A stretch of DNA of 64,000 nt, taken from Pseudomonadales bacterium. Its GTDB lineage: Bacteria > Pseudomonadota > Gammaproteobacteria > Pseudomonadales > Pseudohongiellaceae. The notes below the pieces were generated by a model that was not told where the DNA came from, did not search any database, and saw only the letters and a list, made by a program, of their open reading frames with translations. Location: the NCBI GenBank assembly GCA_022819645.1, contig JAJEGU010000036.1, forward strand, positions 1-64,000, read 5' to 3'. This document shows positions 30,659 through 40,256 of the stretch, piece by piece. A program made the position numbers and the translations under genes. How positions within the stretch are numbered: the first letter of the stretch is position 1; every line of letters starts with the position of its first letter.

Positions 30659-30990
30659 GTCGCTCTCCGCTTGCGTCCGCGCGGCATGATACGTTGCGGC
30701 AGGCGGTCTTCCTCAATATCCAGCCCCAGGGCGTCATTGCGGCGGTCCGCCAGTTGTTCGACACCGCCCACGAGTCCCAGGATCGCCAATACCGAGACAT
30801 AGGCGCCGATCGAGACGGTCGGATCGCCTTTCTCGATCTTGCCGTAGGTACTCCGGCTCAGGAAGGCGCGCTCGGCCATCGAGATAGTCGAGAATCGACG
30901 TTTTTTCCGCGCGACCGCGATGTCACCGCCGAGTTTGACGAGAGCTTTACGCGCCGCGCGCGGGAGTGTGTCGTTCGCTTGGGATTTCAT
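30655..30990 (-). CDS. hipB: HipB-like XRE antitoxin
   Basis: The 111-residue protein has an XRE-type helix-turn-helix (VARKKRRFSTISMAERAFLSRSTYGKIEKG region) and a basic C-terminal tail. It would bind HipA and repress the operon. The ATG at 30990 is directly downstream of a 41-bp palindrome. The hipBA pair sits between the sulfotransferase and the large glycosyltransferase, in an accessory stretch. Confidence 0.9.
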   Translation of the reverse strand: MKSQANDTLPRAARKALVKLGGDIAVARKKRRFSTISMAERAFLSRSTYGKIEKGDPTVSIGAYVSVLAILGLVGGVEQLADRRNDALGLDIEEDRLPQRIMPRGRKRRAT

Positions 30991-30998
30991 GATTTGTC

Positions 30999-31039
30999 TT
31001 ATAAATTAAGCAATATAGCTTATATTGCTTAATTTATAA
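30999..31039. promoter_or_regulatory. 41-bp palindrome, likely HipB operator
   Basis: Two perfect 19-bp arms (30999-31017 and 31021-31039, TTATAAATTAAGCAATATA and its complement) flank a 3-bp GCT centre. It lies 9 bp upstream of hipB, and its AT-rich halves could also contain the -10. The standard HipB box in E. coli (TATCC-N8-GGATA) is absent. A terminator role for the downstream glycosyltransferase gene is less likely because there is no GC-rich stem. Confidence 0.7.
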
Positions 31040-31078
31040 AACATAATTATCGCGATCACCAGCTTCGTGCTATCGGGC

Positions 31079-34000
31079 TCAGGCCCGGTTGCGCCCGGTG
31101 GGGCCGAACAACTCTTCCAGGGTTTGCCGGAACCGCTCTGTGGAACAATCCCTGGCCACGGCCTCGCGGCCGGCGGCGCTGATCCGCTCCCACAATTCGG
31201 CGTCGCGATAAAGGCGCAGGCATTGTTCGGCGAAAGACTCCGGATTTTCGCCGACGAGCACTTCCCGCTCGTGGCGCCAGCCGAGTTGCCGCGCGAGCAG
31301 GGGCGTGACCACCGCGGGAATGCCATGGGCGGCGGCCTCGTGCACCTTGTGCGGTATGCCGGCGGCAAAACGCGTCGGCGCGATAAAGACCCGGCTGTCC
31401 CGATACAGGCTGTCCAGGGTTTCCAGCCTGCCTTTCATATGGATGTTCGGCCGCTCGATGCTGAACAGCGACGGCGCCGCGGTGTGGCCGGCCACGGCCA
31501 GATCGATTCCCGGTATTTCCCGTTCTATGAGGGGCAACACGTTGCAGACAAACCATAACAGCGAATCCACATTGGGTGAGTGTTCGTCCTTCAGGGCGCC
31601 CACAAAAAGAAGTCCCTTGCGGGCGTCGAACGGCGCCGGCTCCGCGACCGGCTCCAGGCCGTGGCCGAGCACCAGAACGCGGTCGTGTCCGCGCTCGCGG
31701 AAAAGACCGGCTTCCGCGCCGGATACGGTCAAAACCGCCGAAGCTTCGGCGGCCAACTCGAGTTCTTCCGAGATGACGCGCTTTTTTTCGTCCTCACCGA
31801 TGGACTCGCCCTGCAATTCGCGCCAGAGCAACTCGCGCCCGGCGAACACGGCCTCCGCGTCGTAAACGATGTCGAACTGTCTGGCTTCCCGCGGCAGGGA
31901 TTGCAGCACCTGATTGAAAAACGCCATGTTGGTCGGGCGGCTGACCATTACATAATTGTAAAAGTCGGCCCTCTCGGCCAGCAGTTGCGCGAGCCCCGAA
32001 CGCCCCCGATTCAGCAGCACTTCGACATTTTCCGGCAAGGTCCGATACACCTCGTCCCAATTGTCGTTGGGGAAATGCATGGGGAAAAAAGTGACGTTCA
32101 GCGGCATTTGCGAAAGCAGGCTGACGATATGGCGGCAACGGGGATAACCGCCGCCCAGACTGGCGTGGGGAACCGCATCGTCGATCAGCAGCAGGTTTGG
32201 ATGGCCGTTACTCGTGCGGGCGCGCAATGTCCGGGCCGGGTCGGCATCCGCCTGCCCCTTGAGAAATTCCGCGTGTTTCTCGCGGAACAGCGCGCGGTTT
32301 TTCTCCTGCAAGGCAACCGCGGCCTGCAACCCGCCGGTGCTGGCGAATTCGTAATGGCGCACCTTGATCCGCGGCTCGTAGATCGTGCGCAGACCCTCCC
32401 GCCGCAGCCGCAGGCAGAAATCCGATTCCTCGTAGTAGGCCGGGGCGAAAGCCTCGTCGAAACCGCCAAGCTCCCGGAACTGCGCGGTTCGAAACGTGAG
32501 AAACGCGCCGGAGCAATAGTCGACTTGCCGGCGAAAGCGGAATGCCGCGTCTTCGGGATTTTCTCCGCGTCCGTACCCGGCACAGGAGCCGTCGCGCCAG
32601 ACGATGTTGCCGGCTTCCTGCAATCTCCCGTCGAGCGCCTCGATGCGGCCGCCCACGGCGCCGGCGCTCGCGTCTTCCCGCAAGACGTCGACAGCGGCGC
32701 CAAGCGCGCCGGGTTCGATGAAGGCGTCATTGTTAAGCAACAGCAGGAATTCGCCGGTGGCAAGTTCGGCGCCCTGATTGACGGCTTTTACGAAACCGGA
32801 ATTTTCCGGGTTCCTGATCACTCTGGCGTTTTCCAGCCGTTCAAGCAGATCGCCGGTGCGGTCGCCGGAAGCGTTGTCGACGACGATCAACTCGAAAGGA
32901 ACATCGGCATTGTTCAGCAGCGTTCGCAGGCAGAGCAGACTGAGATGGGCCTGATTGTAGAAAACCAGCAGGACTGACAGGACCGGGTCGCCGATTGCCG
33001 GAAAGCTCAGTTTTTCGCCGCTCGCGAAAAACTCGTTCAGGGCCACTTCAGCCTTTCGGTCAAACGCCGCCTTGAAGTCCTGAGACTGTTTCCGTTTCGC
33101 GGGTTCCCGAACCGGAGTTTTCCGTTCCGCCGGCGCACTCGTGTCGGTTTCGGCGGCTTGCCCGACCGGGGCCTGCGCCGCCTTGGGTTTCAGCATCTCT
33201 CCCAGTGCCCGATAGGGACGCGTCAGTTTCCAGCTATTGGAATTTAAGACATCTTTCAGATTGCTCCGAAGTTCCTGTATCGAATCATGGAGATTGACAT
33301 TCGTGGCCTGCAATTCGCGTATCACCGCGTTCAGCCGTGCTTCCATGTGCATGAGTTCTCCCAGTTTCCCCTCTGCGTTCTGTTTGGCCCGCGCCAGGCG
33401 TTCAAGTTCGCTGCCGAGCTCGCCGATCCGTTGCACGCTTTCTTCCCATTCCCGCTGCCCGGCCCCCAATAACCGGTTCAACTGATCGCCGGTCCAACGG
33501 CGTAGCCATTTGTCGTAAATCGTGGCCCTGGCCTTGCCGACTTTATGCTCCGGATCGAACCGTTGCAGGAGATCGTCGAGGTCGGCGGTTTGCGACGCCC
33601 CGCCGGAACGATAGAACGCCGTGCACCGATTCACGTGATGAAAATCGGTGCGCTCGCTCAATTGCAGCCAAAAGTCCCAGTCCTCGAATATGTCGAAGTT
33701 CTCATCGAAACGGCAGCCCTCGTCCAGCAACTCGCGGGCGAAAAGCATGGAGTGGATCGGAATATAGTTGTCCCGCATCAGCAGCAGCCTGTCGAATGGC
33801 TGCTGGAATGTCTCCAGCGTGGATTTTCCGGTAATGTCGGTCTTGCGGGTACTGCTGTAGGCAGCGCGTACGTCCTGCCGGCTGGTCAGACAGCCCAGGA
33901 GATGCTCGACATGATCGGTCGCAAACCAGTCGTCTTCATCCAGAAACAGCAGGTACTCGCCGCGGGCCCGTTCAAGTCCGGCATTCGCCGCGCTCGGGCG

Positions 34001-34234
34001 GGACAGTGGCGATTCGGGCAAGACGAGCACGACGCGTTCGTCCGCGCAGGCATCCCGATACGCGGCTTTACCGCGGGCGGCGGCGTCAACCAGGATGATT
34101 TCCAGCCGGGAATGAGTCTGCCCGGTGGCGGAAGCCAGTGCTTCCCCCAACTCGGGCCGGCCCATGGTCCGGCAGATAATGGAAACCAGCGGAGATTGCG
34201 GATTTGTTTGCGGGCCTGGGGTTTCGCTCGCCAT
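31079..34234 (-). CDS. Three-domain glycosyltransferase (GT2-coiled coil-GT2-GT4)
   Basis: The protein has 1051 residues from ATG 34234 (MASETPGPQTNPQSP). Domain 1 (about 15-230) is GT2 with LLFLDEDDWF. A coiled coil follows (about 245-345, ERLARAKQNAEGKLGELMHM). Domain 2 (about 415-690) is a second GT2 with LLLLNNDAFIEPGA and YCSGAFLTFR. Domain 3 (about 735-1050) is GT4, with RFAAGIPHKVHEAAAHG as the sugar-nucleotide site. Such fusions build O-antigen or other surface polymers. It follows DUF484 by 19 bp, the place where xerC is usually found. Confidence 0.85.
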   Translation of the reverse strand: MASETPGPQTNPQSPLVSIICRTMGRPELGEALASATGQTHSRLEIILVDAAARGKAAYRDACADERVVLVLPESPLSRPSAANAGLERARGEYLLFLDEDDWFATDHVEHLLGCLTSRQDVRAAYSSTRKTDITGKSTLETFQQPFDRLLLMRDNYIPIHSMLFARELLDEGCRFDENFDIFEDWDFWLQLSERTDFHHVNRCTAFYRSGGASQTADLDDLLQRFDPEHKVGKARATIYDKWLRRWTGDQLNRLLGAGQREWEESVQRIGELGSELERLARAKQNAEGKLGELMHMEARLNAVIRELQATNVNLHDSIQELRSNLKDVLNSNSWKLTRPYRALGEMLKPKAAQAPVGQAAETDTSAPAERKTPVREPAKRKQSQDFKAAFDRKAEVALNEFFASGEKLSFPAIGDPVLSVLLVFYNQAHLSLLCLRTLLNNADVPFELIVVDNASGDRTGDLLERLENARVIRNPENSGFVKAVNQGAELATGEFLLLLNNDAFIEPGALGAAVDVLREDASAGAVGGRIEALDGRLQEAGNIVWRDGSCAGYGRGENPEDAAFRFRRQVDYCSGAFLTFRTAQFRELGGFDEAFAPAYYEESDFCLRLRREGLRTIYEPRIKVRHYEFASTGGLQAAVALQEKNRALFREKHAEFLKGQADADPARTLRARTSNGHPNLLLIDDAVPHASLGGGYPRCRHIVSLLSQMPLNVTFFPMHFPNDNWDEVYRTLPENVEVLLNRGRSGLAQLLAERADFYNYVMVSRPTNMAFFNQVLQSLPREARQFDIVYDAEAVFAGRELLWRELQGESIGEDEKKRVISEELELAAEASAVLTVSGAEAGLFRERGHDRVLVLGHGLEPVAEPAPFDARKGLLFVGALKDEHSPNVDSLLWFVCNVLPLIEREIPGIDLAVAGHTAAPSLFSIERPNIHMKGRLETLDSLYRDSRVFIAPTRFAAGIPHKVHEAAAHGIPAVVTPLLARQLGWRHEREVLVGENPESFAEQCLRLYRDAELWERISAAGREAVARDCSTERFRQTLEELFGPTGRNRA

Positions 34235-34253
34235 GAAGTCCTGTGCCAGGTCG

Positions 34254-34973
34254 CTAAGCGCGCGCCAGGTGCAATGTGAACATGGCGCCCATGACTTCGG
34301 CAATAAAATCCAGAAACAGTGTTTCCATGTGGATGGTGAAGTGGTCCGGGGACCGCTGGCCAAGCGCCATGAGGGCAAGGGGCTTGCCACCGGAATTGAT
34401 CGGGCAAAGCGCGGTGGACTGGATCCGGGCGCTGCCCTCGGGAAACAGCCAGTCGAGTATCTCCTCGCGCTGCTGGCCGCAATGCGCCTTGTTGAGGCGG
34501 AACACATCCTTGAATTCGTCCAGCATCCGGGCCCCGTCTTCCCTGCGGAAATCGCCTTCGGGCAGGGCCTCCCGGCCGGCAAGAAAGATCACTTCCAGCA
34601 CTTCCACATCGGTGCGGCTGAACAGATGTCCCCGGGTGACCGCGATGACCTGCTCCGGATTGCGGGTTTCGATCAGGGCAAGCACGAGCTGGCGGCTGAT
34701 ATTGAACAACTGCTCGCTGCGGCGACCGTTTTCGAGCAACTCGCCCAGCTTGCGGCTGGTGTTTTCAAATCGCTGCCGCAGCAGGGCGACCTGGTGTTCG
34801 AGCAGGGAGACCGCCTTGCCGGATTCATGTGGCAAGACGAGTTCGGCCACGAGTTTCTCTTGCCGGAGAAAGAACCCGGGATTGTCCGCCAGCCAGGCGG
34901 CAACCCGCTCTTCGGTCAACTCAAGGGCTTCTTCGCCGGCTGCGCCGGATTCGGCGGTTGCGTGCTTGTTCAT
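34254..34973 (-). CDS. DUF484 family protein
   Basis: The 239-residue protein has VAAWLADNPGFFLRQEKLV at the start, a central coiled coil and a GAF-like C-terminal part. This matches the DUF484 family, which lies between dapF and xerC in many gammaproteobacteria. The start overlaps the dapF stop (ATGA). Function unknown. Confidence 0.9.
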   Translation of the reverse strand: MNKHATAESGAAGEEALELTEERVAAWLADNPGFFLRQEKLVAELVLPHESGKAVSLLEHQVALLRQRFENTSRKLGELLENGRRSEQLFNISRQLVLALIETRNPEQVIAVTRGHLFSRTDVEVLEVIFLAGREALPEGDFRREDGARMLDEFKDVFRLNKAHCGQQREEILDWLFPEGSARIQSTALCPINSGGKPLALMALGQRSPDHFTIHMETLFLDFIAEVMGAMFTLHLARA

Positions 34974-35806
34974 AGGATTGCGGTTCCTTCGTAGACGGCC
35001 TGCGCCGGCCCCGACATGATTACCGGGGTCGAGCCGCCCTGCCATTCAATCTGCAGTTCTCCCCCGGCCAGCGCCACGGTTACCGGACTGTCGAGCCACC
35101 CGGCCGCCATGCCGCTTGCCGCCGCCGCGCAGGCGCCGCTGCCGCAGGCCGGAGTTTCTCCCGGACCCCGCTCGTACACGCGAAGCCCGATGCGATGGCG
35201 ACTTTCCACCCGCATGAACCCCACGTTCACGCCAGCGGGGAAATCCGCGTGATTTCCCAGCGCCTTTCCTATTCTCTTTACGGCAGCATTCGCCAGGTCT
35301 TCAACTTCAATTACCGCATGGGGGTTCCCCATGGACAGCGCGGCAAAGCGGATTTCTCCGTCCGGGGCGCCCAGGGCGAGGCGATACTGGCGCTGGCGGC
35401 GCGGAGCGCGGAAAGGCAGTGCTTGCGGGTCAAAGTCGGGATGGCCCATGTCCACGGCCACATTGCCATTGTCCAGCAGGCGCAATTCCAGGATTCGATT
35501 CAGGGTGGTCACCCGGATGGGGTTGCGCGAGCTCAGGCTCTTGTCGGCCACGTAACGGGCAAGGCAGCGGGCGCCATTGCCGCAATGTTCGACTTCGCCT
35601 CCGTCGGGATTGAAGATGCGGTAGTGGAAATCCGCATCCGGCCCGCGGCTGGCCTCAAGCACCAGCAACTGATCAAAGCCCACGCCCCGGCGGCGGTCGG
35701 CGAGCGCCGCGATACGGCTCGGCGGCAAGTCGAATTCGCGCTCGCGGCAGTCCACGAGCATGAAGTCGTTGCCCAGTCCGTGCATCTTGGTGAATCGGAT
35801 TTGCAT
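34970..35806 (-). CDS. dapF: Diaminopimelate epimerase
   Basis: DapF converts LL- to meso-diaminopimelate for lysine and peptidoglycan. The 278-residue protein begins QIRFTKMHGLGNDFMLVD, and the two catalytic cysteines are in EHCGNGARC and ETPACGSGACAAAA. Length and layout are normal. It follows lysA with a 33-bp gap and is coupled to DUF484. Confidence 0.97.
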   Translation of the reverse strand: MQIRFTKMHGLGNDFMLVDCREREFDLPPSRIAALADRRRGVGFDQLLVLEASRGPDADFHYRIFNPDGGEVEHCGNGARCLARYVADKSLSSRNPIRVTTLNRILELRLLDNGNVAVDMGHPDFDPQALPFRAPRRQRQYRLALGAPDGEIRFAALSMGNPHAVIEVEDLANAAVKRIGKALGNHADFPAGVNVGFMRVESRHRIGLRVYERGPGETPACGSGACAAAASGMAAGWLDSPVTVALAGGELQIEWQGGSTPVIMSGPAQAVYEGTAIL

Positions 35807-35839
35807 GATGGCTGCCCGGAGTTTTCAGCACCGGAAATT

Positions 35840-37093
35840 TCAGTCCAGGCCCGGCAGGGTCGATTCCAGGGCGAACAGTTCGGCACTGGATTCGCGCTGG
35901 CGAACGATGTGGAACCGGTCGCCATCCACCATGACTTCCACCGCCCGGGTGCGGGAGTTGTAGTTGCTGCTCATGACGAATCCATAGGCGCCGGCGCCGC
36001 GCACCGCGAGCAGGTCGCCGGGCTGTACGCACAGTTCACGATCCTTGCCAAGAAAATCGGCCGACTCGCAAACCGGTCCAACGACGTCGTAGACGGCCGT
36101 TTCGCCATGTCGCCGGCTGACCGGAACGATTTCCTGCCAGGCGCCGTATAGCGCGGGGCGCAGCAGATCGTTCATGGCGCCGTCGACGATGGCGAAATTG
36201 CGCGCCGAATTTGACTTCAGATATTCGATCCCGGTTACGAATACGCCGGCATTCGCGGCGATCGAACGGCCGGGTTCGATGACGAGTTCCAGCCCGCGGC
36301 CCTGAAAGCGGTTCGCGACCGCCCGCATCAGTTCATCCGGCTGCGGCGGAGTCTCGTCGCCATAACGGACGCCGAGGCCGCCGCCCATGTCGAAATGCCG
36401 CAGCCGGATGCCCTCGCCTTCCAGTTCTTCGACGATCGGCAACAGCCGGTCGATGGCGTCCAGATAAGGTTCGACGCCGGTCAATTGCGAGCCGATATGG
36501 CAGTCGATGCCGATCGGGTCGATCGCCGGCAGGCGCTCGGCGCGCCGATAGAGCTTGATGGCGCGCTCGGCGGGAATGCCGAACTTGCTTTCCTTCAGAC
36601 CGGTGGCGATATATGGATGCGTGCCGGCGTCGACATCGGGATTGATGCGCAGCGAAACGGGAGCTACGCGGCCCCCCTGGCCCGCGATGTCGTTGATGCG
36701 TTCCAGTTCCGCTTCCGACTCGACATTGAAACAGCGGATGCCGGCTTCGAGCGCCTGGCGAATCTCCCGGGCGCTCTTGCCCGGGCCGGAAAAAACCGTC
36801 TTGCCCGCATCGCCGCCCGCGGCGAGCACCCGCTGAAGCTCTCCGCCCGAAACGATGTCGAAACCGCTGCCGAGCTGGGCAAGCACATTCAGCACCGCCA
36901 GGTTGGAATTGGCCTTGACGGCGAAACAAACGAGGCCTTCGCGTTCTCCGAGCGCTTCCCGATAGACCCGGTAATGGCGCTCAAGCGTTGCCCGGGAATA
37001 GACGTAGCAAGGCGTGCCGGCGATTTCCGCGATTTCGGCAAGGGCTACGTCTTCGGCGAACAGTTCATCGCCGCGATACAGGAAGTGGTCCAT
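35840..37093 (-). CDS. lysA: Diaminopimelate decarboxylase
   Basis: LysA makes L-lysine from meso-diaminopimelate using PLP. The 417-residue protein contains the PLP-lysine region CFAVKANSNLAVL, IGIDCHIGSQL, DMGGGLGVRY, EPGRSIAANAG, GPVCESADFLG and GAGAYGFVMSSNYN. ATG 37093 (MDHFLYRGDELF) is the usual start; the longer frame runs into the AT-rich region. It is followed by dapF, and its normal upstream partner lptM now lies 5.4 kb away. Confidence 0.97.
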   Translation of the reverse strand: MDHFLYRGDELFAEDVALAEIAEIAGTPCYVYSRATLERHYRVYREALGEREGLVCFAVKANSNLAVLNVLAQLGSGFDIVSGGELQRVLAAGGDAGKTVFSGPGKSAREIRQALEAGIRCFNVESEAELERINDIAGQGGRVAPVSLRINPDVDAGTHPYIATGLKESKFGIPAERAIKLYRRAERLPAIDPIGIDCHIGSQLTGVEPYLDAIDRLLPIVEELEGEGIRLRHFDMGGGLGVRYGDETPPQPDELMRAVANRFQGRGLELVIEPGRSIAANAGVFVTGIEYLKSNSARNFAIVDGAMNDLLRPALYGAWQEIVPVSRRHGETAVYDVVGPVCESADFLGKDRELCVQPGDLLAVRGAGAYGFVMSSNYNSRTRAVEVMVDGDRFHIVRQRESSAELFALESTLPGLD

Positions 37094-37291
37094 GGTTTTC
37101 TGCTCTGAACGGAGTGTCCAATATAACATCTCAAATTATCATTGAAGACCTGCTCTACTTGCATTGGCTCAAACCACAATTTTCTGGAAAAATCACTTAA
37201 ACAAAAACCTTCCTGCCAAACTTGATATAAATGCCAAAGAGAAGCGATCACATACACAAATCTAGCAGGAAGATTTAAAAACTCAGATAGA

Positions 37292-38269
37292 TCACCAATT
37301 CCAAGCACCGGAGCCCAAGTGAGATTTGGCTTGCGAGATACTACTCTTGATGGAGTTTAGCGTTCCAACTGCTACGATGCGTCGCCATTTGTGCCAGTTC
37401 GTATCAGTGATTGTTTCGCTTGAACTACTACTGCCAGTTGCGGCCATGTAACCGAGATTAAATGTAGCTCCGGTTCGGCGTGACATGACCATCTCGACCG
37501 TATCGTTCGTGTAAATCACCATTCCCATACCAGCATTGGGGGTGGCATTTGCGTCCGGATGAGTATGGAGAATTATGGCTTTTGCCGTTTTTGTTGGAGA
37601 AGGATCAGGATTCCCCCATGATTGAATGTTGTTAGTTCCGTTATGCAGCCAACTTGAGAAATTTACGCCATCGGTACTATAGTAAGCATATTTCAGCGAA
37701 TAATTCGATGGGAAGATAGCTGGAAACTCAGATTGAATAGGATGGATATTTTGAGCCCCAGATTCTCTCCTAACCTCCATATCCAATACCATAACTTCTT
37801 CAGGTAGGGATATGCCATCACCCAATGTGAAACCAAACTTAAAGTCTACTGGAGCGGTTGTGCCTCCTTGTGATGCTGTACATGCATTTGGCGGTAATCC
37901 GTCTTCATCGTAAAGCAACGGATCCACTCGAAGTTCGATACCATTGCTCGATGAAATCTCAATTCCAGCATCCCAATTCTGGGTTACTCCTGTTAAGGTT
38001 GACGTATTTCTTTCACAATCTCCTCCTTGCGTTGGATTCCAGGCATTCCCTGCTGTGCTGCGTGCCGTCATCTGGAACTGAGCACCAACATTGTCCCAAG
38101 GAACAACAACGTTACCAACGACATCCAATCTGGTTATTACTGGTGCGCTATGCTGATTCATCCAGATGTCATAGACATCATTGCTCTTGAAATAAGTTGT
38201 TTGAGCCAAACTTATTGACGGCAAAAACAGGATGAATGCTAGCAGTGTTAAGAATTTAGACTTATTCAT
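37292..38269 (-). CDS. Secreted protein of unknown function
   Basis: The 325-residue product has a clear Sec signal peptide (KFLTLLAFILFLPSISLAQT). The mature protein is rich in Ser, Thr and Asn with few charged clusters, has paired cysteines (DCERNTS and NACTAS) and looks beta-rich and extracellular. I recognise no domain. The RBS AAGGAGA lies 6 bp before the ATG. It is AT-rich and lies in the island between lysA and lptM, so it is likely a recent arrival. Confidence 0.65.
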   Translation of the reverse strand: MNKSKFLTLLAFILFLPSISLAQTTYFKSNDVYDIWMNQHSAPVITRLDVVGNVVVPWDNVGAQFQMTARSTAGNAWNPTQGGDCERNTSTLTGVTQNWDAGIEISSSNGIELRVDPLLYDEDGLPPNACTASQGGTTAPVDFKFGFTLGDGISLPEEVMVLDMEVRRESGAQNIHPIQSEFPAIFPSNYSLKYAYYSTDGVNFSSWLHNGTNNIQSWGNPDPSPTKTAKAIILHTHPDANATPNAGMGMVIYTNDTVEMVMSRRTGATFNLGYMAATGSSSSSETITDTNWHKWRRIVAVGTLNSIKSSISQAKSHLGSGAWNW

Positions 38270-38570
38270 AAAGAATCTCCTTATATGAAGTGCATGTTGA
38301 AAGTCCTAAACGAGAAGCTTATTCGAATAGGCTGTATCTTGTTCTTGGGCGCTTGCTTACTAGAAGAGTTGCCTACACGAACGTTTAGAAATCTATCACG
38401 ATACATTATGTGAGTGCAAGAGTGATTTACAGCATACGAAGATGATTTTACAAGCCCTTGCTATCTTTCGGCACGAATTCCAGCCTGAAATAGCCACTAT
38501 CACAGTGTGCTCGTTATCGTAACTGTATCTATTGTTGCCTTAGTACAGCACAGAAGTCACGCGCTTTACC
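38270..38570. other. Noncoding gap upstream of the secreted-protein gene
   Basis: About 300 bp of AT-rich sequence with no sustained open frame on either strand. It should hold the promoter of the minus-strand secreted-protein gene. I see no clear hairpin or repeat. Confidence 0.5.
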
Positions 38571-38574
38571 TTAG

Positions 38575-39900
38575 CCCGAATATTGCATGAGCAGGCGGGC
38601 GGGGCGCCCATATTTCTATATAATTCAGTTAGTTAGGCCGATATCGAAGGACTGCGCCCATGACAGATTGTAATCCGCATTCCATCGCTTTTCCGCACTG
38701 CAAAGGTCGCCTCATGGAGGCCTCTTTTTCCGGGGGCGCGATCACCTCCGACGGCGGCGCGGTGCTGCTGCGCCAGGCCGACCGGATACTGGGATTGACC
38801 GACCGGGCCGCGCGGTCGCTGACCGATACGCGCCGCAAGGCCAGTTGCCGGCACTCGCTTTTGACGATGGTCCGGCAGCGGGTGTACGCGCCGGCGCTGG
38901 GATACGAGGATTTGAACGACCACGAAGAGCTGCGCTCGGACCCGGCGCTGCAAACGGCGGTGGACGCCGACGGGCCGCTGGCCGGCGCTTCCACCCTGTG
39001 CCGCATCGAGCAGGGCATGGGCCGGGAAGACGCGGTGCGCCTGCACGAGGCGCTGGTGGGGCAGTTCATCGCATCCTTCCCGCGCCCGCCCCGCCGTCTG
39101 GTGCTGGACTTCGACGCCACCGACGATCCGGTGCATGGCGGGCGGGAGGGGCGTTTCTTTCACGGCTACCACAACCGCTACTGCTTTCCGCCCCTGTATG
39201 TGTTCTGTGGCGACCGGCCGCTGGCGGCCTGGCTGCGCTCCCGGCGGGTGATCGTCAAGGCCGAACATGCCGTGCGCGGCGCCAACCCGCGTTACCTCGT
39301 CACCAGCCTGAAGGGCGCCCCGCAATGGCTGTGCGACCGGGTGTATTGCGCCCGCGGCGACATGGAGAACCGCATCAAGGAGCAGCAGCTCGACCTGTTC
39401 GCCGACCGCACCAGTTGCCACGCCTGGTGGCCGAACCAGTACCGTCTGCCGCTTTCCGCCATGGCCTACGTGTTGCTCGAAGCCATTCGCCGCATCGCGC
39501 TTGCCGGCGGCGAACTCGCCCGCGCCTACGTCGGCACGATCCGGCTCAAGTTGCTGAAGATCGGCGCCGTCGTGTTGCGCAATACCCGTCGAATCCGATT
39601 GCCGCTCTCCAACTCCTGTCCCCACCAGGAACTGTTCCACACCGCCGCGGCCAGACTGCAACCCGGATAAACCCGTCGGCAAACCCGCTTTCCACTCGGG
39701 CGACTCTTGCCCGGGAACACGCTCGCCCCGCATTCGTCGCACGCTCCCGCGGGGAGGGAAACCCGCCGACAAATCGCAACGAAAATCCCAAAAACGGGCT
39801 GCAACGGTTCGGTTGCCGACAAACCGGAACCGTCACGCAATGACAGGCCGCGAAAAACACGGATTCACGGCAATTTCAATCCACTCATGCAATATCCGGG
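38575..39900 (+). mobile_element. IS1380-family element, internally deleted
   Basis: The ends are imperfect inverted repeats: CCCGAATATTGCATGAGCAG at 38575-38594 and, reversed, CCCGGATATTGCATGAGTGG at 39900-39881. The element is flanked by a 4-bp direct duplication TTAG (38571-38574 and 39901-39904), as expected for IS1380. It is 1326 bp, shorter than the roughly 1.6-1.7 kb usual for the family. Its GC-rich body contrasts with the AT-rich island around it. Confidence 0.88.
38660..39670 (+). pseudogene. IS1380 transposase with internal deletion
   Basis: The 336-residue product keeps the N-terminal SGGAITSDGGAVLLRQADR, the first catalytic Asp region LVLDFDATDDPVHGG, and the C-terminal CARGDMENRIKEQQLDLFAD with the catalytic Glu. 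The middle of the family sequence is missing: FCGDRPLAAWLR joins directly to SRRVIVKAEHA. The lost segment of about 110-120 residues normally carries the second catalytic Asp (R-x-D-S-G-F). The frame stays open, but the enzyme should be inactive. Confidence 0.85.
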
Positions 39901-39925
39901 TTAGACTAAGCAGGGCTGGGCTCCT

Positions 39926-40099
39926 ATGGTCAGGGTTCGGGTAGGACCGGAATCAGACTACGCGCGCATCGAATTCTTATGGAGATCCTACAATTCCCAA
40001 TTAATTCAAGTGGTTCCAGCGCTTGGCGAGTTTCTTAAATTTCTTGCCGCCGACATCTGCTTGCCAGGTGCAATTGACAAACTAAGAACAAGCGGCTAA
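39926..40099 (+). CDS. Possible small protein, 57 residues
   Basis: A 57-codon frame (MVRVRVGPESDYARIEFLWR at the start) begins 22 bp after the IS target duplication. It has no recognised motif and no convincing RBS. It could be a truncated remnant of whatever the IS entered. The rest of 40100-40256 holds only the likely promoter region of the next gene. Confidence 0.22.
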   Translation: MVRVRVGPESDYARIEFLWRSYNSQLIQVVPALGEFLKFLAADICLPGAIDKLRTSG

Positions 40100-40256
40100 T
40101 TTGGATTTTCCAGTATACTTAACCGAATAAAGTACCCTCACGAAAAAGAGATGCCGAAAAATGAAAGATAGAGTACCAACCCTATAGCGGCATCATTAGT
40201 AATGGGAGGTTCTACCACATATCTAACAATGATACAGGTATTAGAAGGTTTCTATC

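Noticed and set aside
38845-39843. 332-codon frame inside the IS in a second frame
   Set aside because: Arg/Ala/Pro-rich alternate frame of the transposase; no frameshift signal needed for IS1380.
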